Position numbers and translations under genes: made by a program
NCBI GenBank assembly: GCA_021325195.1
Contig: JAJPHQ010000073.1
Span: 1-55,988 of the forward strand
Direction: 5' to 3'
Length of the DNA stretch: 55,988 nucleotides
DNA from: Gammaproteobacteria bacterium
GTDB lineage: Bacteria > Pseudomonadota > Gammaproteobacteria > Xanthomonadales > Rhodanobacteraceae
In this document: piece by piece, positions 8,198 to 17,431 of the stretch
Layout of the letters: every line of letters starts with the position of its first letter
How positions within the stretch are numbered: position 1 is the stretch's first letter
Notes under the pieces: model-generated
Seen by the model: the letters and a program-made list of their open reading frames with translations, nothing else
Told to the model about the DNA's origin: nothing
Database searches by the model: none

Positions 8198-9622
8198 TTA
8201 CTTCTGCGGCACCGGCACGGCAATGAAAAGGTTGCTGCCGTTGCGCGATACCAGCAGCAGCACGGTATCGCCGCGCTTGACGCTGGCCGTGTCGCGGCGG
8301 AACTCCGCGACGTTGTTCACCGGCCGGTTGCCCACGCGCAGGATCACGTCGCCCGGCTGCAGGCCGGCCTGCGCGGCGGGGCCCTGCACGTCGGTGATCA
8401 CCACGCCGCCCTTGGCGCTGATGCCGAGCTGCTGGCGCATGTCGGGCGTGATGTCCTGCACGGTCAGTCCCAGCAGGCCGCTGCCGGACGTGGACGGGGC
8501 GCCGGCGATGAACGCATTGGAAAGTCCGTTGCGCGGCATCTCGCCGACCTTGATCCTGAGCGTCATCGGCTTGCCGTTGCGCAGGATGTTCACGGTCGCG
8601 GTCGAGCCGGGCGCGGTCTGCGCCACCACCGGCGGCAGTTGCGACGAATCGTAGATCGTCTTGCCGTTGAAGCCGGTAATGACGTCGCCGACCTGCAGCC
8701 CCGCCTTGTCGGCCGGACCGCCCGGCTGCACCTGCGCGATCAGCGCACCCTGCTCGTTGGGGAGGTGCTGCGCCTTGGCAATCTCGTCGGTGACGTTCTG
8801 CACGCCGACACCGATCATGCCACGGCTGACATAGCCCTTGGTCTTGAGCTGCTGCACCGCGTTCATCGCCAGATCGATCGGGATCGAGAACGACAGGCCC
8901 ATCGAGCCGCCGCTGGTGGAGAAGATCTGCGAGTTGATGCCGACCACCTGGCCCTGCATGTTGAACAGCGGACCGCCGGAATTGCCGCGGTTGATCGGCA
9001 CGTCGGTCTGGATGAACGGCACGGTCGGCTGGTCGTTGCTGCCCAGGGTGCGCCCCACGTAGCTGACGATGCCTGCGCTGACCGAATGGTCGAGGCCGTA
9101 CGGCGAACCGATCGCCACCACCCACTGCCCGGGCTTGAGGGTGCGCGAATCACCGATCGCGACCGTCGGCAGCCCGGTGGCGTTGATCTTGAGCAACGCG
9201 ATGTCGTAGATCTTGTCGGTACCGACGATCTTCGCCGCGAAAGTGCGATGGTCGGAGAGCCGCACCTTCACCGAATCGGCGTTTTCCACCACGTGGGCAT
9301 TGGTGAGGATGTAGCCGTCCGGCGAAATGATGAAGCCCGAACCCAGCGACTCACCGCCGCGGTCGGGCGGCTGCGGCATCTGCGGGAACGGCATCCCGAA
9401 GAAGCGCCGGAAGATGTCGGGCAGCGGCGGCGTGTTGGTCTGGATGCCGCCCTCCATTTCGCTGACGTGGTTGTAATGCGCTTCCACGTTGACCACCACC
9501 GGACCGTACTTCTCGACGATGCCGGTGAAATCCGGCAATTCCGCGCCGGGTACGGCCAGCGCCGCGCCGGAAAGAAAGAGCAGGACGACCATCGCCGCAA
9601 CCTGCCTCGCTCGTTGAAGCAT
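8198..9622 (-). CDS. mucD: Periplasmic serine protease Do (MucD/DegP type)
   Basis: A 474-residue HtrA protease/chaperone that degrades misfolded envelope proteins. Signal peptide at about residues 1-23. Catalytic triad: H110 in TNAHVV, D140 in YDIALL and S215 in RGNSGGPL. Two PDZ domains follow, about residues 270-360 and 385-470, each with a GDVI motif. It is the last gene of rpoE-rseA-mucD, the arrangement known from Pseudomonas (as algU...mucD) and xanthomonads, so its expression is expected to follow sigma-E. A strong terminator follows. Confidence 0.95.
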   Translation of the reverse strand: MLQRARQVAAMVVLLFLSGAALAVPGAELPDFTGIVEKYGPVVVNVEAHYNHVSEMEGGIQTNTPPLPDIFRRFFGMPFPQMPQPPDRGGESLGSGFIISPDGYILTNAHVVENADSVKVRLSDHRTFAAKIVGTDKIYDIALLKINATGLPTVAIGDSRTLKPGQWVVAIGSPYGLDHSVSAGIVSYVGRTLGSNDQPTVPFIQTDVPINRGNSGGPLFNMQGQVVGINSQIFSTSGGSMGLSFSIPIDLAMNAVQQLKTKGYVSRGMIGVGVQNVTDEIAKAQHLPNEQGALIAQVQPGGPADKAGLQVGDVITGFNGKTIYDSSQLPPVVAQTAPGSTATVNILRNGKPMTLRIKVGEMPRNGLSNAFIAGAPSTSGSGLLGLTVQDITPDMRQQLGISAKGGVVITDVQGPAAQAGLQPGDVILRVGNRPVNNVAEFRRDTASVKRGDTVLLLVSRNGSNLFIAVPVPQK

Positions 9623-9745
9623 GGTGGGAACTCCTTTGATTGTGCAGGGAATCCGCTTGCCGCCGGATGCCGGCGATTGCCCGGTTCATTCGGCGCAGGC
9701 ACACCGGCCTGCAGCCGCCCGGGTCACGCCGGACTCGCCGCGCCG

Positions 9746-10420
9746 TCAGTGCCGGGGCTGTATCGCCCGCTCGGCCCTTCGTTCCGGCACCAGCTGGATC
9801 GCGTAGGGCGCGGCGGCCGGGTCCTGCGGCTGCGCCAGCGGAAACGCCAGCAACGCCGGATCGGACGCATAGGCCGCGGGGCGCAGGTAATCCGGTTGCA
9901 GCAGACCAGTGCCGAACACCACGTTGGCGGAAGCTGGTTGCGCGGCGAGCACGGTAGGCTGGCGGGTCAGCAGCCAAGGCGGCGTGCCGGGCGCGCGTGC
10001 GGCGGAAATCGACGCCAGCGCCGTGTCCGCGGCGCGGCCGGATGCATGGCCGGCGATCGCGGGAGCGGGCACCGGGACGGCGGGCTGCACCTCGGGCGAA
10101 CGCGGGACGCTCAGCACCAGCGCCGCCACCGCCACGCCCGCGGCGATCGCCCCGCCGCCCACGAAACGCGCCCAGCGATGGCGCGGCGCCACGTCGGTCG
10201 CGACGGCCCTGGCGACGCGTTCCGCAAAACCATCGTCGGCCTTCGCCCCCGACATTCGGGCCGGGTCGGAAGCCAGCACGGCGCGGATCAGATGCCAGCG
10301 CGACCAAGTCGCGGCCAGTTCCGGATCGTGATCCAGCCGGCGCAGCAGGAAACGCGTCGGCTCGGCGGCAAGCTCGCCGTCCATCAGGGCGGAAAGGTCT
10401 TCGCGACTGGTTGGATCCAT
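9746..10420 (-). CDS. rseA: Anti-sigma-E factor RseA/MucA
   Basis: A 224-residue protein lying between rpoE and mucD. Residues 1-75 match the RseA N-terminal sigma-binding domain (SREDLSALMDGEL, then a WSRWHLIRAVL segment). A membrane helix sits around residues 83-104, followed by a Pro/Ala-rich periplasmic part. It should hold sigma-E at the membrane until proteolysis releases it. The start at 10420 is chosen because the domain begins there, 33 bases after the rpoE stop. The C-terminal half is poorly conserved, as is usual. Confidence 0.9.
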   Translation of the reverse strand: MDPTSREDLSALMDGELAAEPTRFLLRRLDHDPELAATWSRWHLIRAVLASDPARMSGAKADDGFAERVARAVATDVAPRHRWARFVGGGAIAAGVAVAALVLSVPRSPEVQPAVPVPAPAIAGHASGRAADTALASISAARAPGTPPWLLTRQPTVLAAQPASANVVFGTGLLQPDYLRPAAYASDPALLAFPLAQPQDPAAAPYAIQLVPERRAERAIQPRH

Positions 10421-10452
10421 GTGCCTCAATCCTCGTCCGACATGTCGGTACT

Positions 10453-11040
10453 TCAATCCCCGTCGTGTGAAAGCAGTGGCCGCAATTTCTCGTCGATGGC
10501 CTCGCGGGCCCGGAAGATCCGCGAACGGACCGTCCCGATCGGACAACCCATGCGCTCGGCGATTTCCTCGTACGACAAGCCGTCCACCTCGCGCAGGGTG
10601 ATGGCCGTCTTCAGCTCTTCCGGCAGACTTTCGACCGTGCGAAACACGGTTTGTTCAATCTCGCGCCTGGCCAGTTCGTGCTCGGGGGTGGCCTCGTTGC
10701 GCAGCCGGGCCCCGGAATCGAACTGCACCGCGGTGTCCGCGTCGATGTCGTCGGCGGGGGGACGGCGGCCCTGGGCAACCAGATGGTTCTTGGCGGTGTT
10801 CACGGCGATCTTGTACATCCAGGTGTAGAACGCGCTGTCGCCCCGGAAGGCGCCGATCGCGCGATAGGCGCGGATGAACGCCTCCTGGGCCACGTCCTCG
10901 CACTCGCTCCAGTCGTGCACGTAACGCGACACTAGGCCGATGATCTTGTGCTGGTACTTGCGCACCAGCAGATCGAAGGCCTTGTTGTCTCCATTGCGCA
11001 CGCGCGCGACCAGCGCGCGATCGGTTTCCACTTCGCCCAT
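10453..11040 (-). CDS. rpoE: RNA polymerase sigma-E factor
   Basis: A 195-residue ECF sigma factor of the RpoE/AlgU group. Region 2 shows VRKYQHKIIGLVSRYV and EDVAQEAFIRAYRA, with the FRGDSAFYTWMYKIAVNTAKN stretch that recognises the -10 element. Region 4 (about residues 130-185) holds LPEELKTAITLREVDGLSYEEIA and the recognition helix PIGTVRSRIFRARE. It heads the operon with its anti-sigma factor and protease. A GAACTT-N16-GTCGTA site 44 bases upstream suggests self-activation. Confidence 0.96.
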   Translation of the reverse strand: MGEVETDRALVARVRNGDNKAFDLLVRKYQHKIIGLVSRYVHDWSECEDVAQEAFIRAYRAIGAFRGDSAFYTWMYKIAVNTAKNHLVAQGRRPPADDIDADTAVQFDSGARLRNEATPEHELARREIEQTVFRTVESLPEELKTAITLREVDGLSYEEIAERMGCPIGTVRSRIFRAREAIDEKLRPLLSHDGD

Positions 11041-11083
11041 CCGGGCGTTACTCCTTCGGCGCCGAACGCCACGTGCGCCTCGA

Positions 11084-11111
11084 TACGACCGCGCCCGCGG
11101 CCCCGAAGTTC
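11084..11111 (-). promoter_or_regulatory. Probable sigma-E-dependent promoter of rpoE
   Basis: On the minus strand GAACTT (11111-11106) is followed after 16 bases by GTCGTA (11089-11084). This matches the sigma-E consensus GGAACTT-N15/17-GTCNNA known for gammaproteobacteria. The -10 lies 43 bases before the rpoE start codon. An autoregulatory sigma-E promoter is expected here from the family. Confidence 0.7.
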
Positions 11112-11170
11112 ACCAGTTTGGGGCGAACCCGCGCCGGGTCAAGCACCGGGCCGGACCGCCGGTGCGCCGC

Positions 11171-13789
11171 TCACGCCGCGGCGCCGCCTTCCCGGGCCGG
11201 TCCGGCCGGCAGGCGCAACAGCGGATCCGCCGCCTCGGCTTCCGCTTCGGCGAAGGCAGCGCGGCGCTCGGCCAGCATGTTGGTGAAGCTGGTGACCGAC
11301 AGCGGGCGGCAGAACAGGTAGCCCTGCACCTCGTCGCAGCCGCACTCGCGCAGGAAGGCGAGGTGCTGTTCGGCCTCCACGCCCTCCGCCACCACCTTGC
11401 GGTTCAGGCTGTGGGCCATGTCGAGGATCGCGCGCACGATGGCCTCGTCGTCGGGGTCCACGCCGATGTTGCGCACGAAGCTCTGGTCGATCTTGATGCG
11501 ATCGGCCGGGAAACGCTTGATGTAATCCAGCGAGGACTGGCCGGTGCCGAAGTCGTCGATCGAGACGCTGCAGCCCAGTGCACGGAGGGCGGTCAGGGTT
11601 TCCTCCAGATTCGGCACCATCTTGACGCTGATGCTTTCCGTCAGTTCGAGATCCAGCAGGTGCGGATCCATGCCGGCGTCGCTGCACGCCGATTCGACCA
11701 CGCCCACCAGGTTGGGCTGCATCAACTGCAGCGCCGAAAGATTGACGCCGACCCGCAGCGGCAATCCGCTGCGGCGCTGCCACACCGAGGCGTCCGCGCA
11801 GGCACGTCTCAGCACCCACTCGCCGATCGGGATGATCAATCCTGTTTCCTCGGCCAGCGGAATGAAGAACGCGGGGCTGATCATGCCGAGATCGGGATGC
11901 TGCCAGCGCACCAGCGCCTCCATGCCCACGATGTCCTCGCTCTCGACGTCGATCTGCGGCTGGTAGAACACGCTCAATTCGCCGTTCGCCTCGGCCTGGC
12001 GCAAGCGTGCCTCCATTTCGCGCCGCTGGCGGTGGGATTCCTCGGGCACCGCGACATAGGACTGGCAATTGTTGCGGCCGCGGCCCTTGGCGCTGTACAT
12101 CGCCATGTCGGCGTGCTTGATCAGGTTCTCGGCGTCGGTGGCGTCATCCGGATGGAAACTGATCCCGATCGACGCGGTCACGTGCAGTTCCGAACCGTCG
12201 GCGAGGGTCAGCGGCGCCTCCATGCTGCGCAGCAGTTTCTCGGCCACCCGCAACACGTCCTCGCGCTGCACGATGTGGCGCAGGATCAGCGTGAATTCGT
12301 CGCCGGCATAGCGCGCCACCGTGTCGGAGCCGCGCACCACCGCGCGCAGGCGCTTGGCCGTGGCCACCAGTACCTGGTCGCCGATCGCGTGTCCCAGCGA
12401 ATCGTTGATTTCCTTGAAGCGGTCCAGATCCACGAACAGCACCGCGAAGGTTTCCGCCGTGCGCCTGGCTTCGCGCAGGGTCGATTCCAGACGGTCGTTG
12501 AACAGCAGCCGGTTCGGCAGGCCGGTCAGACCGTCCAGCAGCGCGGTCGCGCGCCCCTGCTCGCGCTCGGCACGCAATTCCAGCAGCGCGGCGAAGCGCG
12601 CGGCGGCGATCTCCAGCGCCGGCCGCGCCAGCCGCGGATCCGGCAGCGGCGGCTTGCGTCCCGCGCACACCAGCACGCCCAGCACGTTGTGGTGGCTGTC
12701 GGGCAACGGCAGCGCCGCGAAGCACTCGCAGCCCAGCGCATGCGGAAAACTCCCCTCGCCCAGTTGCTGCGCGTTTTCCAGATGCAGCACCGCCTCACCG
12801 CCCAGCGCGCGCAACACCGCGTGCTGCTGCAGCGGATCGGGCGCGTCGGGCGGCAGCGACAGCCGGTCGATGCGCGCCAGCGGCTCCAGCGTGCCGCCCG
12901 CCCCGCCGCGTTCGGTCACCACGATCAGGTCCAGGCCCAGCGCTTCCAACACCTGCTGGGCGATGCCCTGCAGGCCCGCCTCGCCGATGCCGGGCCGGGT
13001 GATCTGCACCAGCTGCTGCAGCAGGTCGGGTTCGTCCACCGCATCCGTCACCTTGCGCAGGACGCTGAAGTGCACCAGCCGCCCTTGGTAGGGCACCAGC
13101 CGCATCAGCACCTCCATCCTCCGGCCGCCGCCGTCGGCGCGCCGCCGCTCGCACGTGAAGCGCGCGAGGCCGGTCTGTTCGATCTGCCTGCGCCAGCCTT
13201 CCGGGCCGCCGCCCGAATCGTGCGCCAGCAGGCGCGGCAGGCGTTGCGCGTTGGCCTGCGCGAGGCCGAAGCCGGTGCCGTGCTCGAAAGCGGGGTTGAC
13301 CGCGAGGATCCGACCGTCCACCGGATCGGACAACACCATTTCGTCGATGCTGTCGTCGAACGCGAAACGGAACGACTCGCCGGCCGAAGCCGCGGGCGGG
13401 GCCGGAACGAGCCCCGCCAGCACCTGTCGGGTCCGGATTTCCGCCTCGACCGGATCGACCGGCGTGCGCAGCCACTCCACCACGCCGGGCGGATGCTTGT
13501 CGAACCGCCAGCGTTCGCCGGCATCGCCGCGCCCGACCCCCAGCAAACCGATCACCGGCACATCCGGCAATTCCGCGCACAGCACCGCCGACTGGGTGGG
13601 GGCGTGGCTGAAGTCGAGCACCGCCAGCACCGGCCGCGGCGCGCGCCGCAGCAGCGTGCGCGCGTGCATCGCGTCGCGCGCGCTCAGGATTTCACCGAAG
13701 CCGTGACCGTCCAGCGCGTCGAACAGCGCGCGCCGGTCCTCGCGCAGCGAGGCCACGATCAGGATCGGGCGGCGTTCTTCGGGCATCAT
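11171..13789 (-). CDS. Multidomain diguanylate cyclase/phosphodiesterase (GGDEF-EAL)
   Basis: An 872-residue c-di-GMP signalling protein. Order of parts: receiver-like domain (about 1-125), PAS (about 140-250), GAF-like (about 270-430), GGDEF (about 440-600) and EAL (about 610-860). The GGDEF signature is altered to AGDEF (A495-F499), so cyclase activity is uncertain. The EAL domain looks complete: E624-A625-L626, DDFGTG, KIDQSFV and AEGVE, so phosphodiesterase activity is likely. No membrane segments. It starts by ATGA overlap with the small upstream gene, so the pair is probably made together. Which signal it senses is not evident. Confidence 0.9.
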   Translation of the reverse strand: MMPEERRPILIVASLREDRRALFDALDGHGFGEILSARDAMHARTLLRRAPRPVLAVLDFSHAPTQSAVLCAELPDVPVIGLLGVGRGDAGERWRFDKHPPGVVEWLRTPVDPVEAEIRTRQVLAGLVPAPPAASAGESFRFAFDDSIDEMVLSDPVDGRILAVNPAFEHGTGFGLAQANAQRLPRLLAHDSGGGPEGWRRQIEQTGLARFTCERRRADGGGRRMEVLMRLVPYQGRLVHFSVLRKVTDAVDEPDLLQQLVQITRPGIGEAGLQGIAQQVLEALGLDLIVVTERGGAGGTLEPLARIDRLSLPPDAPDPLQQHAVLRALGGEAVLHLENAQQLGEGSFPHALGCECFAALPLPDSHHNVLGVLVCAGRKPPLPDPRLARPALEIAAARFAALLELRAEREQGRATALLDGLTGLPNRLLFNDRLESTLREARRTAETFAVLFVDLDRFKEINDSLGHAIGDQVLVATAKRLRAVVRGSDTVARYAGDEFTLILRHIVQREDVLRVAEKLLRSMEAPLTLADGSELHVTASIGISFHPDDATDAENLIKHADMAMYSAKGRGRNNCQSYVAVPEESHRQRREMEARLRQAEANGELSVFYQPQIDVESEDIVGMEALVRWQHPDLGMISPAFFIPLAEETGLIIPIGEWVLRRACADASVWQRRSGLPLRVGVNLSALQLMQPNLVGVVESACSDAGMDPHLLDLELTESISVKMVPNLEETLTALRALGCSVSIDDFGTGQSSLDYIKRFPADRIKIDQSFVRNIGVDPDDEAIVRAILDMAHSLNRKVVAEGVEAEQHLAFLRECGCDEVQGYLFCRPLSVTSFTNMLAERRAAFAEAEAEAADPLLRLPAGPAREGGAAA

Positions 13790-14274
13790 CTCACCCAGCG
13801 TCCGTCGCGCAGGCGCGGGCGGCCCGGCGCCTGCACCTTCCACACCAGTTCGTGCGCGCGCACGCCCGCGGGCAGCGCCGGCGGCGCGCCCAGCAGGACG
13901 ACCCGGCGCAACGGCTGCCCGTCTGCGCGCGACACGCGCCGCAGCAGGGGCACGAGGTCGCTGTCGAAACTCGCGGCGCTGTGGGCCAGGAAGTAGATGC
14001 CGAAGTGCGCGCTCTGGCTCACGTAGCGCAGCACGTCGGCCATCCGCCCGCAGCCGGGCACTTCCTCGTCGCCTTCGCGCATCCGCCGCAAGCCGGCGCC
14101 TTCGCGCCACAGATACATCGCCTGCCCGGAATGCAGCGCCAGCCTGCGCAGTTGCTGCAGCAGGCCCGCTTCGTCATCGCAGCGCAGCACGATCAGGCCG
14201 CAATCGGCACCGGTGATGCTCTCCAGCAGACTCCAGGCGACCGGTTCGCCGTGACGGGCGATTCCATGCATCAT
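13786..14274 (-). CDS. Conserved unknown protein coupled to the GGDEF-EAL gene
   Basis: A 162-residue protein with no clear catalytic motif. The alternating hydrophobic pattern (GLIVLRCDD, YLWREG, FGIYFLAHSA, RRVVLLGAPPALP) suggests an alpha/beta fold reminiscent of the N-terminal region of Ycf46-type AAA proteins; this is a weak impression. The last residues RPRLRDGRWVR are basic. Its stop overlaps the start of the GGDEF-EAL gene by ATGA (13786-13789), which implies a shared role, perhaps as a regulatory partner. Start is uncertain: two adjacent ATGs at 14274 and 14271, and no strong ribosome site. Confidence 0.65.
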   Translation of the reverse strand: MMHGIARHGEPVAWSLLESITGADCGLIVLRCDDEAGLLQQLRRLALHSGQAMYLWREGAGLRRMREGDEEVPGCGRMADVLRYVSQSAHFGIYFLAHSAASFDSDLVPLLRRVSRADGQPLRRVVLLGAPPALPAGVRAHELVWKVQAPGRPRLRDGRWVR

Positions 14275-14352
14275 GGATGTGATCAGGGTCACACGTTGAC
14301 CGTCATGATGGGTGACCGGATCATAACCACGGTGTGCCCGTGAGGATGCGAC

Positions 14353-16431
14353 GTGTTCGAAGGATTGCGGTTCAGCCACTGGCAAGCCGCGCGCGACGGC
14401 AACGGCATCGTGGTGCTCGCGCTGGATCGTGCCGGAAGTTCCGTCAATGCCCTGTCGCGCGAAGTTCTGGAAGAGCTCGACGCGATCCTGGAACGCGTGG
14501 CGATCGAACGCCCGGTCGGGCTGGTGATCCATTCCGCCAAGCCTTCCGGTTTCACGGTGGGCGCCGACCTGAAGGAATTCGTCGAATACGGACGCGCGGG
14601 CACGGTGCGCGAGGCGATCGAGCGCGGCCAGCGCGTGTTCGAACGCCTGGCATGTCTGTCCATTCCCACCGTCGCCGCGATCCACGGCGCGTGCATGGGC
14701 GGCGGCACCGAACTCGCGCTGGCCTGCCGGATGCGCATCGCCGCGCGCGCGCCGGAAACGCGGATCGGATTGCCCGAGGTGCAGTTGGGGATTCATCCGG
14801 GCTGGGGCGGCAGCGCGCGGCTGCCGCGCCTGATCGGCGCGCCGAAGGCGCTGGCGATGATGCTGACCGGCCGCGCCGCATCGGCCGAACGCGCGTTGGT
14901 GGACGGACTGGTCGATCGCTTGGCAGCGCCCGATGCGTTGCTCGAGGAGGCAAAGCAGCTGGTCGCGTACCCGGTTCACCGCAGCACGGGGCAGCGTGCG
15001 CTGGCGTGGCTCACCAACACCTGGCCGGCGCGCCAGATCCTCGCGCCGATCGTGCGCAGGCAGACGGCGGCCAGGGTTTCTCCGCAGCACTACCCCGCGC
15101 CGTTCGCGCTGATCGACGTGTGGCGACGCGGTGGCAGTGACATCGCTCAACGATTGAAACTGGAAGCGCGCTCGGTCGTGAAGCTCGCGGCCACGCCGAC
15201 CGCGCACAACCTGATCCGGATCTTCTTCCTGCGCGAACGGCTGCGCGGGTTGGCCGGCGATACCGCGCACGGCATCCGGCACGTGCACGTGGTCGGCGCC
15301 GGCGTGATGGGCGGCGACATCGCGGCATGGAGCGCGCTTCGCGGCTTCGAGGTGACGCTGCAGGATCGCGAGATGAAATTCGTGCAACCTGCACTCGACC
15401 GCGCACGGGAACTGTTCGAGAAGAAGCTGAAAACACCCGAACGCGTCGCGGCAGCCAGCGCGCGGCTGCGCGCGGACATCGAGGGAAATGGTGTTTCGCA
15501 GGCGCAGCTCGCCATCGAGGCGATCTACGAGAATCCGGAAGCCAAGAAACGGGTCCTGTCCGAGATCGAGGGCAAATCGAAAAGTATGGCCATGGATGAC
15601 CGCTTTCACGCGCAGGGAAGCGCACTCATCGCGACGAATACTTCATCGATTCCACTGGACGAACTGCGTGTTGCGTTTAGCCATCCGCAACGCTTCCTCG
15701 GTCTGCACTTCTTCAACCCGGTGGCGCAGATGCCGCTGGTCGAAGTGGTGCGCCACGACCGGCTCGACCCGGTCATCGAGAAACGCGCGCTGGCGTGGGT
15801 CAGGGCCATCGGAAAGATCCCGCTGCCGGTGCGCGGCACGCCGGGTTTCCTGGTCAACCGGATCCTGATGCCGTACCTGCTGGAAGCGGTGCGCTGCCAC
15901 GTGGAAGGCGTTCCCGATCCGGTGATCGACCGCGCGTCGAAACGTTTCGGCATGCCGATGGGGCCGATCGAACTGGCCGACACCGTGGGTCTGGACGTCG
16001 CGTTGTCGGTGAGCCGCGAACTGGGACCGTTTCTCGGATTGGACCTGCCGCCCGGCATCGCCGACAAGGTCGATGCCGGCAGCCGGGGCAAAAAGGATGG
16101 CCGGGGTTTCTACGTGTGGAAGGACGGCAGGCCGCAGAAGCCGCACGTCGATGCGGGCTACCGTGCGCCGGACGATCTGGAGGACCGCCTGATCCTGCCG
16201 ATGCTCAACGAAGCAGTGTCGTGTCTGCACGAAGGCGTCGTGGACGACGCCGACCTGCTGGACGCGGGGGTGATCTTCGGCACCGGCTTTGCGCCGTTCC
16301 GGGGCGGACCGATCCAGTACATCCGCACGACCGGCGCAGACGTGATCCGTTCAAAACTGGAAACCCTGGCGCAGCGTCACGGCGAACGCTTCATGCCCAA
16401 GCCGGGTTGGGATGATCCTGCGCTGAGGTGA
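14353..16431 (+). CDS. FadB/FadJ-like 3-hydroxyacyl-CoA dehydrogenase/enoyl-CoA hydratase
   Basis: A 692-residue bifunctional beta-oxidation enzyme. Residues about 1-200 are an enoyl-CoA hydratase domain with the acid residues in GTELALAC and LPEVQLGI. Residues about 310-490 hold the NAD-binding domain (VVGAGVMGGDIAAW, TSSIPLDEL, LHFFNPVAQMPLVEVV), followed by two C-terminal dehydrogenase helical domains with GFLVNRILMPYLLEA. It converts enoyl-CoA through 3-hydroxyacyl-CoA to 3-ketoacyl-CoA. GTG start at 14353 with GAGGA six bases upstream. No thiolase gene follows. FadB and FadJ cannot be told apart from this reading. Confidence 0.92.
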   Translation: MFEGLRFSHWQAARDGNGIVVLALDRAGSSVNALSREVLEELDAILERVAIERPVGLVIHSAKPSGFTVGADLKEFVEYGRAGTVREAIERGQRVFERLACLSIPTVAAIHGACMGGGTELALACRMRIAARAPETRIGLPEVQLGIHPGWGGSARLPRLIGAPKALAMMLTGRAASAERALVDGLVDRLAAPDALLEEAKQLVAYPVHRSTGQRALAWLTNTWPARQILAPIVRRQTAARVSPQHYPAPFALIDVWRRGGSDIAQRLKLEARSVVKLAATPTAHNLIRIFFLRERLRGLAGDTAHGIRHVHVVGAGVMGGDIAAWSALRGFEVTLQDREMKFVQPALDRARELFEKKLKTPERVAAASARLRADIEGNGVSQAQLAIEAIYENPEAKKRVLSEIEGKSKSMAMDDRFHAQGSALIATNTSSIPLDELRVAFSHPQRFLGLHFFNPVAQMPLVEVVRHDRLDPVIEKRALAWVRAIGKIPLPVRGTPGFLVNRILMPYLLEAVRCHVEGVPDPVIDRASKRFGMPMGPIELADTVGLDVALSVSRELGPFLGLDLPPGIADKVDAGSRGKKDGRGFYVWKDGRPQKPHVDAGYRAPDDLEDRLILPMLNEAVSCLHEGVVDDADLLDAGVIFGTGFAPFRGGPIQYIRTTGADVIRSKLETLAQRHGERFMPKPGWDDPALR

Positions 16432-16575
16432 AGCAGAAACGGCCCGTCGCTGCACGCAAACAGCCGATGGCGCCCCTTCGTTCATTGCGTTTGCGGACTG
16501 GTGCCTTTCCGTTCCTGACCGGCCCGGAATCCCGGTATCGAAAGCCGCGCGCCGGGCAACGGTCATGTTTTCCGT

Positions 16576-17094
16576 TCACCACATCAGATCATCCGGCACG
16601 CCGTCATCCCCAGCGGACGCCGGCGCATCCGGATCGACCAGCAGCGCGAGCGCATCGGGATCGATCTCCTGCACCTGCAGCGCCACCTCGCGTGTGACCA
16701 GCAGGAAGCGTCCGGCATGGACCGCGACGCCTAGTTCGCCTGCATTGAGCTGCTGCATTTGTTCAGCGGTCACATGCACGCGCCGGATTTTGCCCTTGTA
16801 CAGGAAATGCCGCGGCTGTTCGGCATCGGCGCGATTGAGCGCATTGCCGCCGAGCAGCTCCTGCAGCCTGCGTTTGCGCTCGCGTCTGGCCTGCGCCTGT
16901 TCGCGCGCGATGCGCTCGGCCGCCTCGCGTTCGGCGCGCTCGGCGCTGGCGCGCAAGGCGTAGGCTTGCGCGAGATCGGGTTCTGCCGGCGCGCGCCTTG
17001 CGGGATGCAGCCGGGGCGGGTGCCCTGCCTGCGTGGTCTGGCGTGACGGGACCAGACCCGCCTTCAACAGTTGTTCGCGGAGTGATTCGCCCAT
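16576..17094 (-). CDS. DUF2058 family protein (YaiL-like)
   Basis: A 172-residue protein with the family start MGESLREQLLKAGLV, then a charged, probably coiled-coil segment (about residues 45-80, rich in Glu, Arg and Ala) and a compact C-terminal part with FLYKGKIRRVHVT. The family is annotated as nucleoprotein or polynucleotide-associated, but no enzymatic motif is seen. It converges with the FadB-like gene across 144 bases that hold no evident terminator. Confidence 0.82.
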   Translation of the reverse strand: MGESLREQLLKAGLVPSRQTTQAGHPPRLHPARRAPAEPDLAQAYALRASAERAEREAAERIAREQAQARRERKRRLQELLGGNALNRADAEQPRHFLYKGKIRRVHVTAEQMQQLNAGELGVAVHAGRFLLVTREVALQVQEIDPDALALLVDPDAPASAGDDGVPDDLMW

Positions 17095-17215
17095 GAATAA
17101 ACCGGATCGGCGCCTGCGTTGGACCTGAAACGCATGGTGGAAAGTGCGGCCACGCGGTCCCGTTCATGGACGGTCGCCCGGATGGCCGCTTCGGCAGGGG
17201 TTTCCGGCGCCCCCG

Positions 17216-17431
17216 CTAGTAGTGCGGCGGCGGCGGTTCTGCCCGCACGTCGTCGGCCAGCGCCGTGCGCAGCGCCGCGAGTTCCTGCCGCAGTTCGGCC
17301 AGCGCGTGTTCCAGTTGCAGCAGGCGCTGCGTCTGCTGTGCCTCGCTCTCGCCCAGCGCGGCCACCGCGTCGTCGAGGAAGGTCAGCCGCACTTCCAGGT
17401 CGTTCAGGCGTTCGTCGGGAGGAGTGGTCAT
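17216..17431 (-). CDS. slyX: SlyX family protein
   Basis: A 71-residue protein that is almost entirely one coiled coil ([18 protein letters not shown], then heptads to residue 60) and ends in the family tail PPPHY. SlyX function is unknown; it is named for its place beside slyD in enterobacteria. Here it overlaps ugd by ATGA (17428-17431), so it is probably translated from the ugd message. Confidence 0.88.
   Translation of the reverse strand: MTTPPDERLNDLEVRLTFLDDAVAALGESEAQQTQRLLQLEHALAELRQELAALRTALADDVRAEPPPPHY

Noticed and set aside
8018-10828. 936-codon plus-strand open frame
   Set aside because: It lies antisense to mucD, rseA and rpoE, which are clear genes; its translation is low-complexity Arg/Ala/His-rich.
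10940-13996. 1018-codon plus-strand open frame
   Set aside because: Antisense to the GGDEF-EAL gene, with His/Gln/Arg-rich translation and no domain.
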